A DNA stretch of 64,000 nucleotides, taken from assembly GCF_023952475.1 (NCBI RefSeq), contig NZ_JALHRX010000006.1, positions 223,278-287,277 of the forward strand, read 5' to 3'. The first letter of the stretch is position 1, and each line of letters opens with the position of its first letter. Positions 43,373 to 52,046 of this stretch are shown piece after piece. Position numbers and translations under genes: made by a program. The stretch comes from Cupriavidus sp. WGlv3 (GTDB taxonomy: Bacteria; Pseudomonadota; Gammaproteobacteria; Burkholderiales; Burkholderiaceae). Below the pieces are notes generated by a model. The model was not told the DNA's origin. It did no database searches and saw only the letters and a program-made list of their open reading frames with translations.

Positions 43373-44689
43373 ATGACAACCCAGGACATCTCCCTCGATG
43401 CGCTCGCCCGCGAGGCGGTGCGCTACACGCTGCCGCTGTACGAAATGGCGCGCATGCGCGCCGCCACCTGCCCGCGGCGCGACAGCGCCGGCGTCTTTGC
43501 CGGCGACGGCCCCGATTCCACGCTGCGCTGGATCAACACCGTCACGCATGTGCGCGCGCTGCTCGGCCCGCAGCACCGGCAGGTCGTCACGCCGAACAAC
43601 GACACGCTCTACACCAACGCCTGGCTCGACCTGTCGCACGGCCCGCTGCTGCTCGACGTGCCGGACTGCCACGGCCGCTACTACGTGCTCGGGCTGCTCG
43701 ACGCCTATACCAACCCGTTCGGCTACATCGGCACCCGCACCACCGGCACGCAAGGCGGCACCTGGCTGCTGCACGGCCCGGCCTGGCGCGGCGCAGTGCC
43801 CGTCGGCGCCACGCCGCTGCCCTGCCCCACCGATGCGGTCTGGATCATCGGCCGCATCCTGGCCGACGGCGACGCCGACCTGCCGGGCGCGCATGCCTTG
43901 CAGGACGGCATCCGCCTGCGCCGGCCCGACGGCACCGCCGCCGCGAGCGTGATCGACGCCGGCATGCACGCCGGCGAGCGCCCGGGCGACCCGGACCGCT
44001 ACGCCGCCATCGTCCAACGCATGCTGGCCGAGAACCCGCCGCCCGCCGCCGAAGCGGAGCTGGTGCGCAGCTTCGCTGCCGCCGGCATCGGCAGCGCGAC
44101 GCCGCCGACGCCGGCGCAACACACTGCGCTGGCAGCCGCACTGGCGCATGTCGATGCGGAACTGGCCGCGCCCAAAGCTTCCGCGCTGGGCGGCGGCTGG
44201 TCCCTGCCGGTGGAAATCCGCACCTCGTTCGGCGCGCACTACGCGTTGCGCGCCGAGGTGGCGCGCAACTACATCGGCGCGCTGGGCATCGAGGAAGCCA
44301 TGTACCTGATGGCCGATTGCGATGCCGACGGTCTGCCGCTGGACGGTACGCACCAGTACGAGCTGGTGTTCCCCGCGCAAGGCTTGCCGCAGGTGGGCGC
44401 GTTCTGGTCGCTGACCATGTACCGGAAATCGGACTGCATGCTGGCGGCGAATCCGCTGCAGCGCTATTCGCTGGGCGACCGCTCGCCGGGCCTGCGCGCG
44501 GCGCCGGATGGCAGCCTGCGCATCGTGCTGGGCGCGCGCGCGCCGGCGGACGCCGCCGATACCGGCAACTGGCTGCCTGCGCCGCCCGAGCCGTTCTACG
44601 TGGCGTTGCGCCTGTACGTGCCCGGCAGCGCGCACCTGGAACGCATCTTCCGCTACCCCGCCATCCGCCGCATCAAGGAAGCATCATGA
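43373..44689 (+). CDS. DUF1254/DUF1214 domain protein, copy 2
   Basis: A 438-residue paralogue of the preceding gene, same domain order: VTPNNDTLYTNAWLDLSHGPLLLDVPDCHGRYYVLGLLDAYTNPF, then YELVFPAQGLPQVGAFWSLTMYRK, LGDRSPGL and PFYVALRLYVPG. Like copy 1 it has no export signal. It starts 12 bp after copy 1, with a ribosome site AAGGAGG, and its stop overlaps the Bug protein ATG. The two copies share the layout but are clearly diverged, as expected of an old duplication. Function unknown. Confidence 0.85.
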   Translation: MTTQDISLDALAREAVRYTLPLYEMARMRAATCPRRDSAGVFAGDGPDSTLRWINTVTHVRALLGPQHRQVVTPNNDTLYTNAWLDLSHGPLLLDVPDCHGRYYVLGLLDAYTNPFGYIGTRTTGTQGGTWLLHGPAWRGAVPVGATPLPCPTDAVWIIGRILADGDADLPGAHALQDGIRLRRPDGTAAASVIDAGMHAGERPGDPDRYAAIVQRMLAENPPPAAEAELVRSFAAAGIGSATPPTPAQHTALAAALAHVDAELAAPKASALGGGWSLPVEIRTSFGAHYALRAEVARNYIGALGIEEAMYLMADCDADGLPLDGTHQYELVFPAQGLPQVGAFWSLTMYRKSDCMLAANPLQRYSLGDRSPGLRAAPDGSLRIVLGARAPADAADTGNWLPAPPEPFYVALRLYVPGSAHLERIFRYPAIRRIKEAS

Positions 44690-45666
44690 ACCGAACCATA
44701 GTCTTCGCCCGGGCCGTGCTGACGGCCGGCGTGGCGCTGCTGTGCCTGGGCGGCCAGGCGCAGGCGCAAACCTATCCGTCGCGGCCGGTCAAGCTGGTGT
44801 CGCCCTACGGTGCCGGCGGCTCCAACGACATCTCGGCGCGCATTCTCGCCGATGCGCTCGGCGGCAAGCTCGGCCAGCAGGTGGTGGTCGAGAACAAGCC
44901 CGGCGCCGGCACGCGCCTGGCCACGGAGCAGGTGGCGCATGCCGCGCCGGACGGCTATACGCTGCTGTGGGCGGCCGCGCCCTTCGCCATCAATACCGCC
45001 GCCGGCATCGCGCAGCGCTACGACGTGCGCAAGGACTTCGTCGCGGTGGGTCCGCGCGTGCTGGGGCCGATCTTCCTGATCGTCAATGCGAACTCGCCGG
45101 CTCGCACCGTTGCCGACTTCGTGCGCATGGCCAGGGACAAGCCCGACGGCGTGACGGTGGCCTCGCCGGGCGCCGGCTCGGGCCCGCACCTGACTGCCGA
45201 GCTGTTCGGGCAGGTCGGCAAGTTCAAGCTGCTGAGCGTCCACTACCGCGGCGACGCCACCGCCTACACCGAACTGCTGGCGGGCCGCGCCGACGCCACG
45301 CTGACCGCCATCACCGCGGCGCTGCCCTTTATCAAGGCCGGCAAGCTGCGCGTGCTGGCGGTGGCGTCGGAGCAGCGCACGCCGGTCTATCCCGATGCGC
45401 CCACCTTCGCCGAACAGGGCTATGCGGGCATGGTCGGTTACGGCTGGTTCGGACTGGTCGCCCCGGCCGGCACGCCGCCCGCCGTCACCGAGCGGCTGAA
45501 CCGCGAGGCGTCGGCCGTGCTGGCCGATGCGCAAACCCGCAACAAGCTGCTTGGCCTGGGTCTGGAGCCGCATCCCGAGCGCGGCAGCGCGTTCTCGGCC
45601 TTCATCGACCAGGAAATCGGCAAATGGGGCAAGCTGATCCAGGCGCGCGGCATCAAGCTCGATTAG
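44686..45666 (+). CDS. Bug/TctC-type periplasmic substrate-binding protein
   Basis: A 326-residue Bug-family protein with a Sec signal peptide (cleavage AQA, about 27). YPSRPVKLVSPYGAGGSNDISARILADAL opens the mature fold; APDGYTLLWAAAPFAIN, and the C-terminal PERGSAFSAFIDQEIGKWGKLIQARGIKLD are typical. There is no TctAB partner in the operon, so it may use a transporter elsewhere or act as a sensor, as proposed for orphan Bug proteins. Translation is coupled to the DUF1254 copy 2 by a 4 bp ATGA overlap. The ligand is presumably the acid activated by the synthetase. Confidence 0.9.
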   Translation: MNRTIVFARAVLTAGVALLCLGGQAQAQTYPSRPVKLVSPYGAGGSNDISARILADALGGKLGQQVVVENKPGAGTRLATEQVAHAAPDGYTLLWAAAPFAINTAAGIAQRYDVRKDFVAVGPRVLGPIFLIVNANSPARTVADFVRMARDKPDGVTVASPGAGSGPHLTAELFGQVGKFKLLSVHYRGDATAYTELLAGRADATLTAITAALPFIKAGKLRVLAVASEQRTPVYPDAPTFAEQGYAGMVGYGWFGLVAPAGTPPAVTERLNREASAVLADAQTRNKLLGLGLEPHPERGSAFSAFIDQEIGKWGKLIQARGIKLD

Positions 45667-45732
45667 CGTACGGGCGCGCGGCGCCCGCGCAAGGCAAACC
45701 GTGACATCGCATAAACAGGAGACCACGCCATC

Positions 45733-46755
45733 ATGAAGACCGTTGCCCGTTTTTCGCCGTGGGTGCAAGGCAAGCTGCTGCAGGCCGCGCTGCCCTGGCT
45801 CGGCGTCGCGGCGCTCGCTGTCGCGCCGCTTGCCGCGCCGGCACAGGGCGCCTACCCGGCCAAGCCCATCCACCTGATCGTCGCCTATCCGCCGGGCGGC
45901 CTCACCGACACGCTGGCGCGCGCCGTCGGCGACGGCCTGTCGCGCCAGCTCGGCAAGACCGTGGTGGTCGAGAACAAGGGCGGCGCCGGCGGCATCATCG
46001 GCACCGACTATGTCGCCAAGGCGGCGCCGGACGGCTACACCCTGCTGATGACCATTCCCGGCCCGATCACGTCCAACCTGGCGCTGTACAAGAAGCTGCC
46101 CTACGATCCCCGCACCGACCTGCGCCCGGTCTCCGACATCGCCACCGCGCGCACCGTGCTCGCCGTCAACAGCAGCGTGCCGGCCAGGACCGTCGCCGAG
46201 CTGCTGGCCTATGCCAAGGCCTCGCCCGGCAAGCTGCGCATGGGCTCATGGGGCGCGGGCACGCAGCCGCATACCATCCAGACCTATTTCGCCAGGCAAT
46301 ACCAGGTCGACATGCTGCACGTGCCCTACCGCGGCGAAGGGCCGATGGTGACCGACCTGCTGGCCGGCCAGGTCAACGTGACGGTGGGCTCGGTGACCGC
46401 ACTCAAGCAGCATTTCGCCACCGGCAAGCTGCGTCCGCTGGCGGTCACCGGCACGCGGCGCGCGCAGGCGCTGCCGGACGTGCCCACCTTCACCGAAGCC
46501 GGCTACGCCGAAGAGCCGTTCCGCCTGACCGGCCCGATCACGCTGATGGCGCCCGCCAAGACGCCGCAGGACATCATCGACCGCCTCGGCCGCGAGACCG
46601 CCAGCCTGATTGCCAGCGCCAACATGCAGCGGCGCATCGTCGACATGGGCGCGGAGCCGCTCGGCACCACCCCGGCGCAGGCCGAGGCGGCCTACAAGGC
46701 TTACCTGCCGGTGGTGCTGAAGCTGACGGCGGATACGGGGGTGACGCTGGACTGA
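45733..46755 (+). CDS. Bug/TctC-type periplasmic substrate-binding protein
   Basis: A 340-residue Bug-family protein. The signal peptide is longer than usual (about 38 residues, ending APAQG). Family motifs: YPAKPIHLIVAYPPGGLTDTLARAVGD, VVVENKGGAGGIIGTDYVAKAAPDGYTLLM, HVPYRGEGPMVTDLLAGQVNV and PLAVTGTRRAQALPDVPTFTEAGY. It follows the previous Bug gene by 66 bp with a separate CAGGAGA ribosome site, so the operon encodes two distinct receptors. Ligand unknown. Confidence 0.9.
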   Translation: MKTVARFSPWVQGKLLQAALPWLGVAALAVAPLAAPAQGAYPAKPIHLIVAYPPGGLTDTLARAVGDGLSRQLGKTVVVENKGGAGGIIGTDYVAKAAPDGYTLLMTIPGPITSNLALYKKLPYDPRTDLRPVSDIATARTVLAVNSSVPARTVAELLAYAKASPGKLRMGSWGAGTQPHTIQTYFARQYQVDMLHVPYRGEGPMVTDLLAGQVNVTVGSVTALKQHFATGKLRPLAVTGTRRAQALPDVPTFTEAGYAEEPFRLTGPITLMAPAKTPQDIIDRLGRETASLIASANMQRRIVDMGAEPLGTTPAQAEAAYKAYLPVVLKLTADTGVTLD

Positions 46756-46833
46756 GGGGGTGGAGAGGCCTCGGCAGCGGCGTGATACAGTGCCCAAGGC
46801 GTGGCACATGGCCGCGCAAGCCCTACTGCCCGC

Positions 46834-47325
46834 ATGAAATCGCTGCTGATCGTCTACCACACCATGACCGGCGGCACGCGCCAGATGGCCGCGGCCGCTG
46901 CCGACGCGGCACGCCGGCAGCCCGGCGTCACGGTCGTGCTCAAGACCGCCGCCGAGGCCGGGCCCGACGATGTGCTGGCCGCGGACGGCTACCTGTTCGC
47001 CACCCCGGAGAACCTGGCCGCGATTGCGGGCATGATGAAGGACTTCTTCGACCGCTGCTATTACCCCGCGCTGGACCGCATCAACGGCCGGCCCTACGCC
47101 GCCATGATCTGCGCCGGCAGCGATGGCCAGAACGCGCTGCGCCAGCTCGAGCGCATCGCCACCGGCTGGCGCCTGAACCGCGTCGCGCCCGGGCTGATCG
47201 TCTGCACGCATGCGCAGACGCCGGAGCGCATCCTCGCCCCCAAGCAGATCGAGCCCGCCGACCTGGCGCGGTGCGCCGAGCTTGGCGAGGGCCTGGCCGC
47301 GGGGTTGGGCCTGGGGGTGTTCTAA
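46834..47325 (+). CDS. Flavodoxin-family protein
   Basis: A 163-residue flavodoxin-like/NADPH-dependent FMN reductase-like fold: MKSLLIVYHTMTGGTRQMAAAAAD forms the FMN phosphate loop, DGYLFATPENLAAIAGMMKDFFDR the second flavin loop, and AAMICAGSDGQNALRQLERI the third. It probably carries out electron transfer or quinone reduction. ATG 46834 is chosen over an upstream frame extension. It begins 78 bp after the Bug gene and may be independent. Confidence 0.8.
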   Translation: MKSLLIVYHTMTGGTRQMAAAAADAARRQPGVTVVLKTAAEAGPDDVLAADGYLFATPENLAAIAGMMKDFFDRCYYPALDRINGRPYAAMICAGSDGQNALRQLERIATGWRLNRVAPGLIVCTHAQTPERILAPKQIEPADLARCAELGEGLAAGLGLGVF

Positions 47326-47409
47326 GGCCCTCCTGGCCATCGGGCAACCGGGGCGCGGAGCGGGAACGGGACTTGCACGTCCCACGCATTCCCTTTGCGG
47401 CCCCTTGCC

Positions 47410-47682
47410 ATGGACGACCCCGAAATTACCGCTTCAGAAGCCCGGCGCGATCCGCTTGCCGGCACGGCGCGCGGCGTGATGCGCGTGGTCGATGCGCTGA
47501 CGCAGACCGCGCTGGTGGTGGCCACCGCCACCCTGGCCTGGGCGCTGTGGCGCCGTTCCGATGCCTATGCGTGGTTCGGCGGGCTCGGCCCCGGCACCGC
47601 GGTGACGCTGGCGGTGGTGGTCACGCTGGTGGCGCTGCTGGGGGTCTGGATGGGCGTGCGCACCTGGCGGCGCGTAGGATGA
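47410..47682 (+). CDS. Small membrane protein of unknown function
   Basis: A 90-residue protein with two predicted membrane helices (about 30-47 and 61-84) joined by a short loop, with a charged N-terminus. No family is recognised. It follows the flavodoxin-type gene by 84 bp. Coding character is fair. Confidence 0.55.
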   Translation: MDDPEITASEARRDPLAGTARGVMRVVDALTQTALVVATATLAWALWRRSDAYAWFGGLGPGTAVTLAVVVTLVALLGVWMGVRTWRRVG

Positions 47683-47742
47683 TGCGTCGCTAATCCTTAC
47701 AACGCCACAGTAAAAACTCGCCACAAATCCCGAGGAGATGCG

Positions 47743-48243
47743 GTGCCTGCCGGCACCGTGCACCTGCTGCACCGGGTCGGGCAGCTCATGCGCGCCCAGC
47801 ACGAGGGGCGCATCCTGATCACGGCATCGATCGCCGGCTTCGTCCCGGGCACCTGCCAGGCCGTGTACAACGCGACCAAGGCTTTCCTGGATTCCTTCTC
47901 CTATGCGCTGCGGCACGAGCTGCAGCACACCGGCGTGTCCGTCACCTGCCTGATGCCGGGTGCGACCGAAACCGATTTCTTCGAACGCGCGGACCTGCTC
48001 GATACCCGCCTCGGCCAGCAGAAAAAGGCCGATCCCGCCGAGGTGGCGCGGATCGGCTTCGATGCGATGATGCGCGGCGAGGGAGAGGTGGTGCCGGGCT
48101 GGCAGAACAAGCTGCGCGCCGCCATCGCCATGGTGACCCCCGCCGACGTGCTGGCCGAGCAGCATCGCCGCATGGCCGAGCCGCAGGAGGCGGCGTTGGG
48201 GAGCGCCCCGGCAGCGCCGGCGGACAAGCCGCCGGCGCCGTAA
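47743..48243 (+). pseudogene. N-terminally truncated short-chain dehydrogenase
   Basis: A 166-codon remnant of an SDR. The catalytic part is intact (Ser29 in ILITASIAG, Tyr42 and Lys46 in YNATK), as is the LMPGATETDFFERA loop, but the NAD-binding TGxxxGxG and about 110 residues before GTVHLLHRV are missing. No SDR N-terminus is found in the 60 bp upstream. GAGGAG precedes a GTG start, so it could be translated, but it would lack the cofactor site. A decayed gene after deletion is most likely; a captured C-terminal domain is possible. Confidence 0.75.
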
Positions 48244-48250
48244 TTCCGCA

Positions 48251-49093
48251 TCAACCCATGCGCGTGGTGCCGCCGGTGCTGTCGCGTCCCTGGCCGGGAC
48301 CGCCGCTGCCGGTTTCCATGCCGCCGCCATAGCTGCTGGCGCTGGAGCCGGTGGCGCTGCCTGAACTGCTGACGCCGCTGACGCGCCCCTGGCCGGACCC
48401 GCCGGACTGCGCTCCGGTCTGCGCTCCTTCGGTGATCCCCGACACGCCGAACGCGCCAGGCGCGCCCAGGCGCACCGCGTTATGGATCTCCTGCACGCCG
48501 AAGACATCGTCGACGATGTCCTCGATGCAGTACTTCTGGCGCCGGTCGCGCACGTTGCCGGTCAGGCGCACCACGCCGCCCTGCACTTCGACTTCCACCT
48601 CGCGCACATCGACATGGCGCGCGTGCGCGAGCCGTTCGCAGATCTCCTCGCGGATGCGCTCGTCGCTGCGCTGGTAGCCCTTGGGGCCGACGCGGTCGCG
48701 CCCGCGGGGCATGTCGCGCGACGCATTGCCGCGGCTGTCGCCCCCGCTGTCACCCCATTCGTCGCGCACCTCGCTGCCGCGGCGCCAGGCTTCGTCTTCT
48801 TCCCACGGCGGGCGCCGGGCAGAGGTTTCCCAGACGCGCTGCGCCGGGCTGGAGCGGCCGCCGTAGTAGCCGGACTCGCGGACGTCGCTGTCGTGTCGCT
48901 GGCGGCCTTCATAGCGGCCTTCGCCGTAGTCGCGCGCGGGGCCGCCGCGCTGGCCATAGCGCCCCTCGCCGTAGCCGCGCGGGTCGTCGCCGCGCGGGTC
49001 GCCGCGCAGGTCGCCGCGATTACGGCGGGATTCATCGGCGTCGCGGTCCTCGCGCCACCAGGAGCCGCCGCCCTCATTTCGGAATGGATGCAT
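48251..49093 (-). CDS. BON-domain protein with charged repetitive N-terminus
   Basis: A 280-residue protein. The first 130 residues are an Arg/Gly/Asp/Glu-rich low-complexity segment with imperfect RGDPRGDDPRGYGEGRY-type repeats; a BON domain follows at about 150-215 (DERIREEICERLAHARHVDVREVEVEVQGGVVRLTGNV..IEDIVDDVFGVQEIHNAVRL); the C-terminus is Gly/Ser-rich. BON domains bind membranes or phospholipid and occur in envelope-stress proteins. No signal peptide is visible, so it may act in the cytoplasm. A GGAGA site precedes the ATG. It converges with the truncated SDR. Confidence 0.82.
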   Translation of the reverse strand: MHPFRNEGGGSWWREDRDADESRRNRGDLRGDPRGDDPRGYGEGRYGQRGGPARDYGEGRYEGRQRHDSDVRESGYYGGRSSPAQRVWETSARRPPWEEDEAWRRGSEVRDEWGDSGGDSRGNASRDMPRGRDRVGPKGYQRSDERIREEICERLAHARHVDVREVEVEVQGGVVRLTGNVRDRRQKYCIEDIVDDVFGVQEIHNAVRLGAPGAFGVSGITEGAQTGAQSGGSGQGRVSGVSSSGSATGSSASSYGGGMETGSGGPGQGRDSTGGTTRMG

Positions 49094-49221
49094 CGCTGTC
49101 TCCAAGGGTTGAGCTTCCGGCGCGGCCCGGTGGGCCGCGCAGCCAGTCACCGGGGCGCAAGTTCCATACCATTGGCGGGCATGGAGGGCGGCACGCTTGC
49201 CGCGCGCCCCGGACCAAAGCA

Positions 49222-49251
49222 AAGGCGGGCGCCACCGGTAAAGGGCGCCCG
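49222..49251 (-). terminator. Intrinsic terminator on the minus strand
   Basis: GGCGGGCGCC (49222-49231) pairs with GGCGCCCGCC (49242-49251). On the minus strand the stem is followed by TTTGCTTTGG, a U-rich tract, so it should end the transcript of the 67-residue protein gene that starts at 49491. Confidence 0.7.
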
Positions 49252-49287
49252 CCGTTGTCACGCAACCGTTGCCGCGAGGTTACCTCG

Positions 49288-49491
49288 TCACGCGGCCAGG
49301 GGAGTGAGGCCGTGCGGGGCATCGTCCTCGTCTTCGTGCACGATCAGCACGACACCGCGCCGCTTGGCCGCTGCCATGCCGATGTTGACGGCGACGTCGC
49401 GGTCGTCGCACTGGACCAGGCCCTTGCGCGCGCTTTCGACCGTCAGTTCCCAGCCCTGAGCGGTCTGCCTGATCAGGAAGTTTGCAGCCAT
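49288..49491 (-). CDS. Small hypothetical protein (DUF2188-like pattern)
   Basis: A 67-residue protein, MAANFLIRQTAQGWELTVESARKGLVQCDDRDVAVNIGMAAAKRRGVVLIVHEDEDDAPHGL. Its strand-helix-strand pattern (QGWELTVE, helix around DVAVNIGMAAAKRR, VVLIVHEDED) recalls the DUF2188 family, but the family motif IHGRDG is absent. A GGGAG site precedes the ATG at 49491 and a terminator follows, so it is probably expressed alone. Function unknown. Confidence 0.6.
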   Translation of the reverse strand: MAANFLIRQTAQGWELTVESARKGLVQCDDRDVAVNIGMAAAKRRGVVLIVHEDEDDAPHGLTPLAA

Positions 49492-49795
49492 GGGTTGCTC
49501 CCTGTCGTTGGTGTTCTTGCAGCGTAGCCGATGGGCAGAACCGTTAAATCGGCGTCTGTCCGATAGCGTGTGGGCGCTTCTCCTACAGTCGTCCTGGATG
49601 GCGTGCCGGGCACCGACAAATTGCGCCAACAACAGACCAGGGCAAATTGATGCCGTCGATCGTGGAATTGCGATTGTTGACAAGAATCACGGATATAAGC
49701 CGGCTGCGAACGAAGAATCGTCCTCCATCACATAAAGCCGGACCCGGGACGCTGCGGACAGCGCCGCACTGTGACACCCCGGGGAGGAGGAGACC
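49492..49795. other. Upstream region of the FlhC-like gene, no gene seen
   Basis: This 304 bp region separates the small minus-strand gene and the FlhC-like gene. It shows no gene. A TTGACA at 49677 is followed only 11 bp later by TATAAG, too close to be a standard promoter. The last 15 bp hold a strong ribosome site (GGAGGAGGAG) for the downstream ATG. Confidence 0.4.
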
Positions 49796-50392
49796 ATGGA
49801 CACACACCCTGTCGCCGCCGTCGGCGGCCCCGCTGCGGCAGCTTCCCGCCCTGTACCTGCCCCCGCCCGCAAGAGCGTGCTGCACGACATGGAACAAACC
49901 CGGCTGGCGATCGAGATGATCGGCCTGGGCGCGCGCCTGCAGGTGCTGGAGGCGGAAGTGTCGCTGCCGCGCGAGCGGCTGACCCGCCTGTACAAGGAGC
50001 TTTGCGGGACGTCGCCGCCCAAGGGCATGCTGCCGTTCTCGACCGACTGGTTCCTGAGCTGGCGCCCCAACGCCCATGCCTCGATGCTGCTCGGCGCCTA
50101 CCGCTTCATGATCCGCGCCGGGCTGGACGGCATCCGTGCCACCCTGGCCGGCTTCCGCATGTATCGCGAGCACCTGAGCGCCACCGGCGAGGCCGCCCAG
50201 CTCAGCTTTACCCGCGCCTGGATGCTGGTCCGCTTCTATGAGCGCGGCATGCTGCAGCTGGCGCGCTGCCAGTGTTGCCGCGGCGAGTTCGTGGTGTGCG
50301 CCCACGATGCGCGCCAGCGCTACACCTGCGGCCTGTGCCTGCCGCCGGCACGCGCGGGCAAGTGCCGCAAACCCGGACCCGCCGGCGCATGA
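49796..50392 (+). CDS. flhC: FlhC-like flagellar master regulator subunit, unpaired
   Basis: A 198-residue FlhC-family protein, in enterobacteria the DNA-binding partner of FlhD in the FlhD4C2 activator of flagellar genes. The core FSTDWFLSWRPNAHASMLLGAYRFM is conserved, and the zinc site is present: CQCC with Cys158/Cys161 and CGLC with Cys178/Cys181. A 30-residue Ala/Pro-rich extension precedes the fold. No flhD lies next to it or anywhere in the window, so this is an orphan copy that must find FlhD elsewhere or work without it. It may be a second, diverged paralogue. Confidence 0.85.
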   Translation: MDTHPVAAVGGPAAAASRPVPAPARKSVLHDMEQTRLAIEMIGLGARLQVLEAEVSLPRERLTRLYKELCGTSPPKGMLPFSTDWFLSWRPNAHASMLLGAYRFMIRAGLDGIRATLAGFRMYREHLSATGEAAQLSFTRAWMLVRFYERGMLQLARCQCCRGEFVVCAHDARQRYTCGLCLPPARAGKCRKPGPAGA

Positions 50393-50503
50393 ACGCCGGT
50401 GCCGCACCGGCTCCATTGTCTGCTGCCGCACAGTCCGGCCGCCCGCACCCTTCCATGATGGATGCACCCGACCACCCCGCGCCGGCGTTCCGGAGTCTCG
50501 CCC

Positions 50504-50884
50504 ATGTTCAAGATCCCCATGCTCGGCAAGAGGCTGGGCACACCCGCGCCCGAGGCCAGCGGCAAGGTCCGCGCCGAACCACCATCCGCGCCGTCCGGCG
50601 CCAGCGCGCCGCGCAAGGGCATGCCGGAACAGCTTGCGCAAAACCTCAAGACCCAGGGCGACGCCATGATCCAGTACGGCGCCCGGCTGCTGGTGATGCG
50701 CGAAATGCTGTGCGCCATGGCCGTGGCGCTGCCGCCCGATGCGCGCGCCAGCGCACAGCGGCAGTTCCGGCAGCGCATCGACCAGTTGCTGTCGCTGACC
50801 GACGACCACGTGCTTCCGGCCGAATTCCACACGGCGCTGCTGGCCGAGGTCAACTATTACCTCGGCGAGCTGAGGCAACGCTGA
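50504..50884 (+). CDS. Hypothetical helical protein
   Basis: A 126-residue protein with a disordered N-terminus rich in Pro/Ala/Ser (residues 8-38) and two long helices (QLAQNLKTQGDAMIQYGARLLVMREMLCAMAVAL and ARASAQRQFRQRIDQLLSL). I do not recognise a family. It has a GGAG site and starts 111 bp after the FlhC-like gene, but no functional link is visible. Confidence 0.55.
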   Translation: MFKIPMLGKRLGTPAPEASGKVRAEPPSAPSGASAPRKGMPEQLAQNLKTQGDAMIQYGARLLVMREMLCAMAVALPPDARASAQRQFRQRIDQLLSLTDDHVLPAEFHTALLAEVNYYLGELRQR

Positions 50885-51162
50885 CGGCACCGCGGCCTGC
50901 GCGTTGCCCGGCATCTGTTGCCGGTTTGATACCGGTCGTAACCGCCGTTCCTGGCCTCCTGCCATCGTGCTACAGTGCGCCCTCAGCACAAAGCTGCGCA
51001 GCGACGCATAGCGCACTCCAGTGGTCCGCAACCGGGCGCCGCAGGAATGGCGCGCCAGCGTAGCGCGCTTGCCGCTCGCCACCCTTGTGGCGCCGAACCA
51101 TTGCCGCGCAGCCGCCTGTCCGCGGGTCCGCCCCGACCGCCGCTGCCGCCCCCAGGATCTTC

Positions 51163-52041
51163 ATGACGCACCAGCTCCAGGCTGCGCTCACCATCGCAGC
51201 CTTCAAGCTCTTTGCCGCCTTGCCGTACGGCGTGACCGCCCGCCTGGGCGACGCCCTTGGCAAGCTGCTGTACCGCATCCCCAGCCGCCGCCGGCGCATC
51301 GTCCATACCAACCTGGCGCTGTGCTTCCCGGACATGGACCCGGGCGAGCGCGAACGGCTGGCGCGTGACCACTTCGGCCATGTGCTGCGCAGCTACCTGG
51401 AGCGCGGCGTGCAGTGGTTCGGCAACGCCGAGCGGCTGGGCAAGCTGGTCGAGCTGGATTCGCGCATCGACCTGGCCTCGTGCGCGGAGCATCCGACCAT
51501 CTTCATGGGCTTTCATTTCGTCGGCATCGAGGCCGGCTGCATGTTCTATTCGATGCGCCACCCGGTGGCATCGCTGTATACGCGCATGTCGAGCCCGCTG
51601 CTGGAGCAGATCTCGCGCACCCAGCGCGGGCGCTTCGGCGCCGAGATGATCCCGCGCAACGGCAGCGGCAAGCAGGTGGTGCGCACGCTGCGCGCCGGCT
51701 GCCCGGTGATGCTGGCGGCGGACATGGACTTCGGCATCAACGATTCGGTGTTCGTGCCATTTTTCGGCGTGCCGGCGTGCACCCTGACCTCGGCCTCGCG
51801 CCTGGCCAGCATGACCGGCGCGCGCGTGGTGCCGTTCACCACCGAAGTGCTGCCCGACTACCGCGGCTACCGGCTGCGCGTGTTCGACCCGCTCGAAGGC
51901 TTTCCCTCCGGCAGCGTCGAAGAGGACTCGCGCCGCATGAACGCCTTCCTCGAAACCCAGATCGCCACCATGCCGGAGCAGTATTACTGGATCCACCGGC
52001 GCTTCAAGAACCGCCCGGAAGGCATGCCGTCGGTGTACTGA
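51163..52041 (+). CDS. Lipid A biosynthesis acyltransferase (LpxL/HtrB-like)
   Basis: A 292-residue LpxL/LpxM-family acyltransferase, which adds a secondary acyl chain to Kdo-lipid IVA from acyl-ACP at the inner membrane. The catalytic motif HX4E is FHFVGIE with His118 and Glu123; RRIVHTNLALCFPDMDPGER and QQYYWIHRRFKNRP at the C-terminus are family-typical. It is slightly shorter than the E. coli enzyme (306). The first helix (residues 1-25) is the membrane anchor. It is a single gene, converging with the IclR gene. Confidence 0.87.
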   Translation: MTHQLQAALTIAAFKLFAALPYGVTARLGDALGKLLYRIPSRRRRIVHTNLALCFPDMDPGERERLARDHFGHVLRSYLERGVQWFGNAERLGKLVELDSRIDLASCAEHPTIFMGFHFVGIEAGCMFYSMRHPVASLYTRMSSPLLEQISRTQRGRFGAEMIPRNGSGKQVVRTLRAGCPVMLAADMDFGINDSVFVPFFGVPACTLTSASRLASMTGARVVPFTTEVLPDYRGYRLRVFDPLEGFPSGSVEEDSRRMNAFLETQIATMPEQYYWIHRRFKNRPEGMPSVY

Positions 52042-52046
52042 CGCGG

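Noticed and set aside
41840..44635. 931-codon open frame on the minus strand
   Set aside because: It is antisense to the two DUF1254 genes and shows only low-complexity Arg/Ala/Gln composition.
45667..45732. GC-rich hairpin between the two Bug genes as a terminator
   Set aside because: The GGGCGCGCGGCGCCCG stem is short and imperfect and has no T-run; a processing site or chance pairing is as likely.
49677..49693. TTGACA followed by TATAAG as a sigma-70 promoter
   Set aside because: The spacing is only about 11 bp, too short for a standard promoter.
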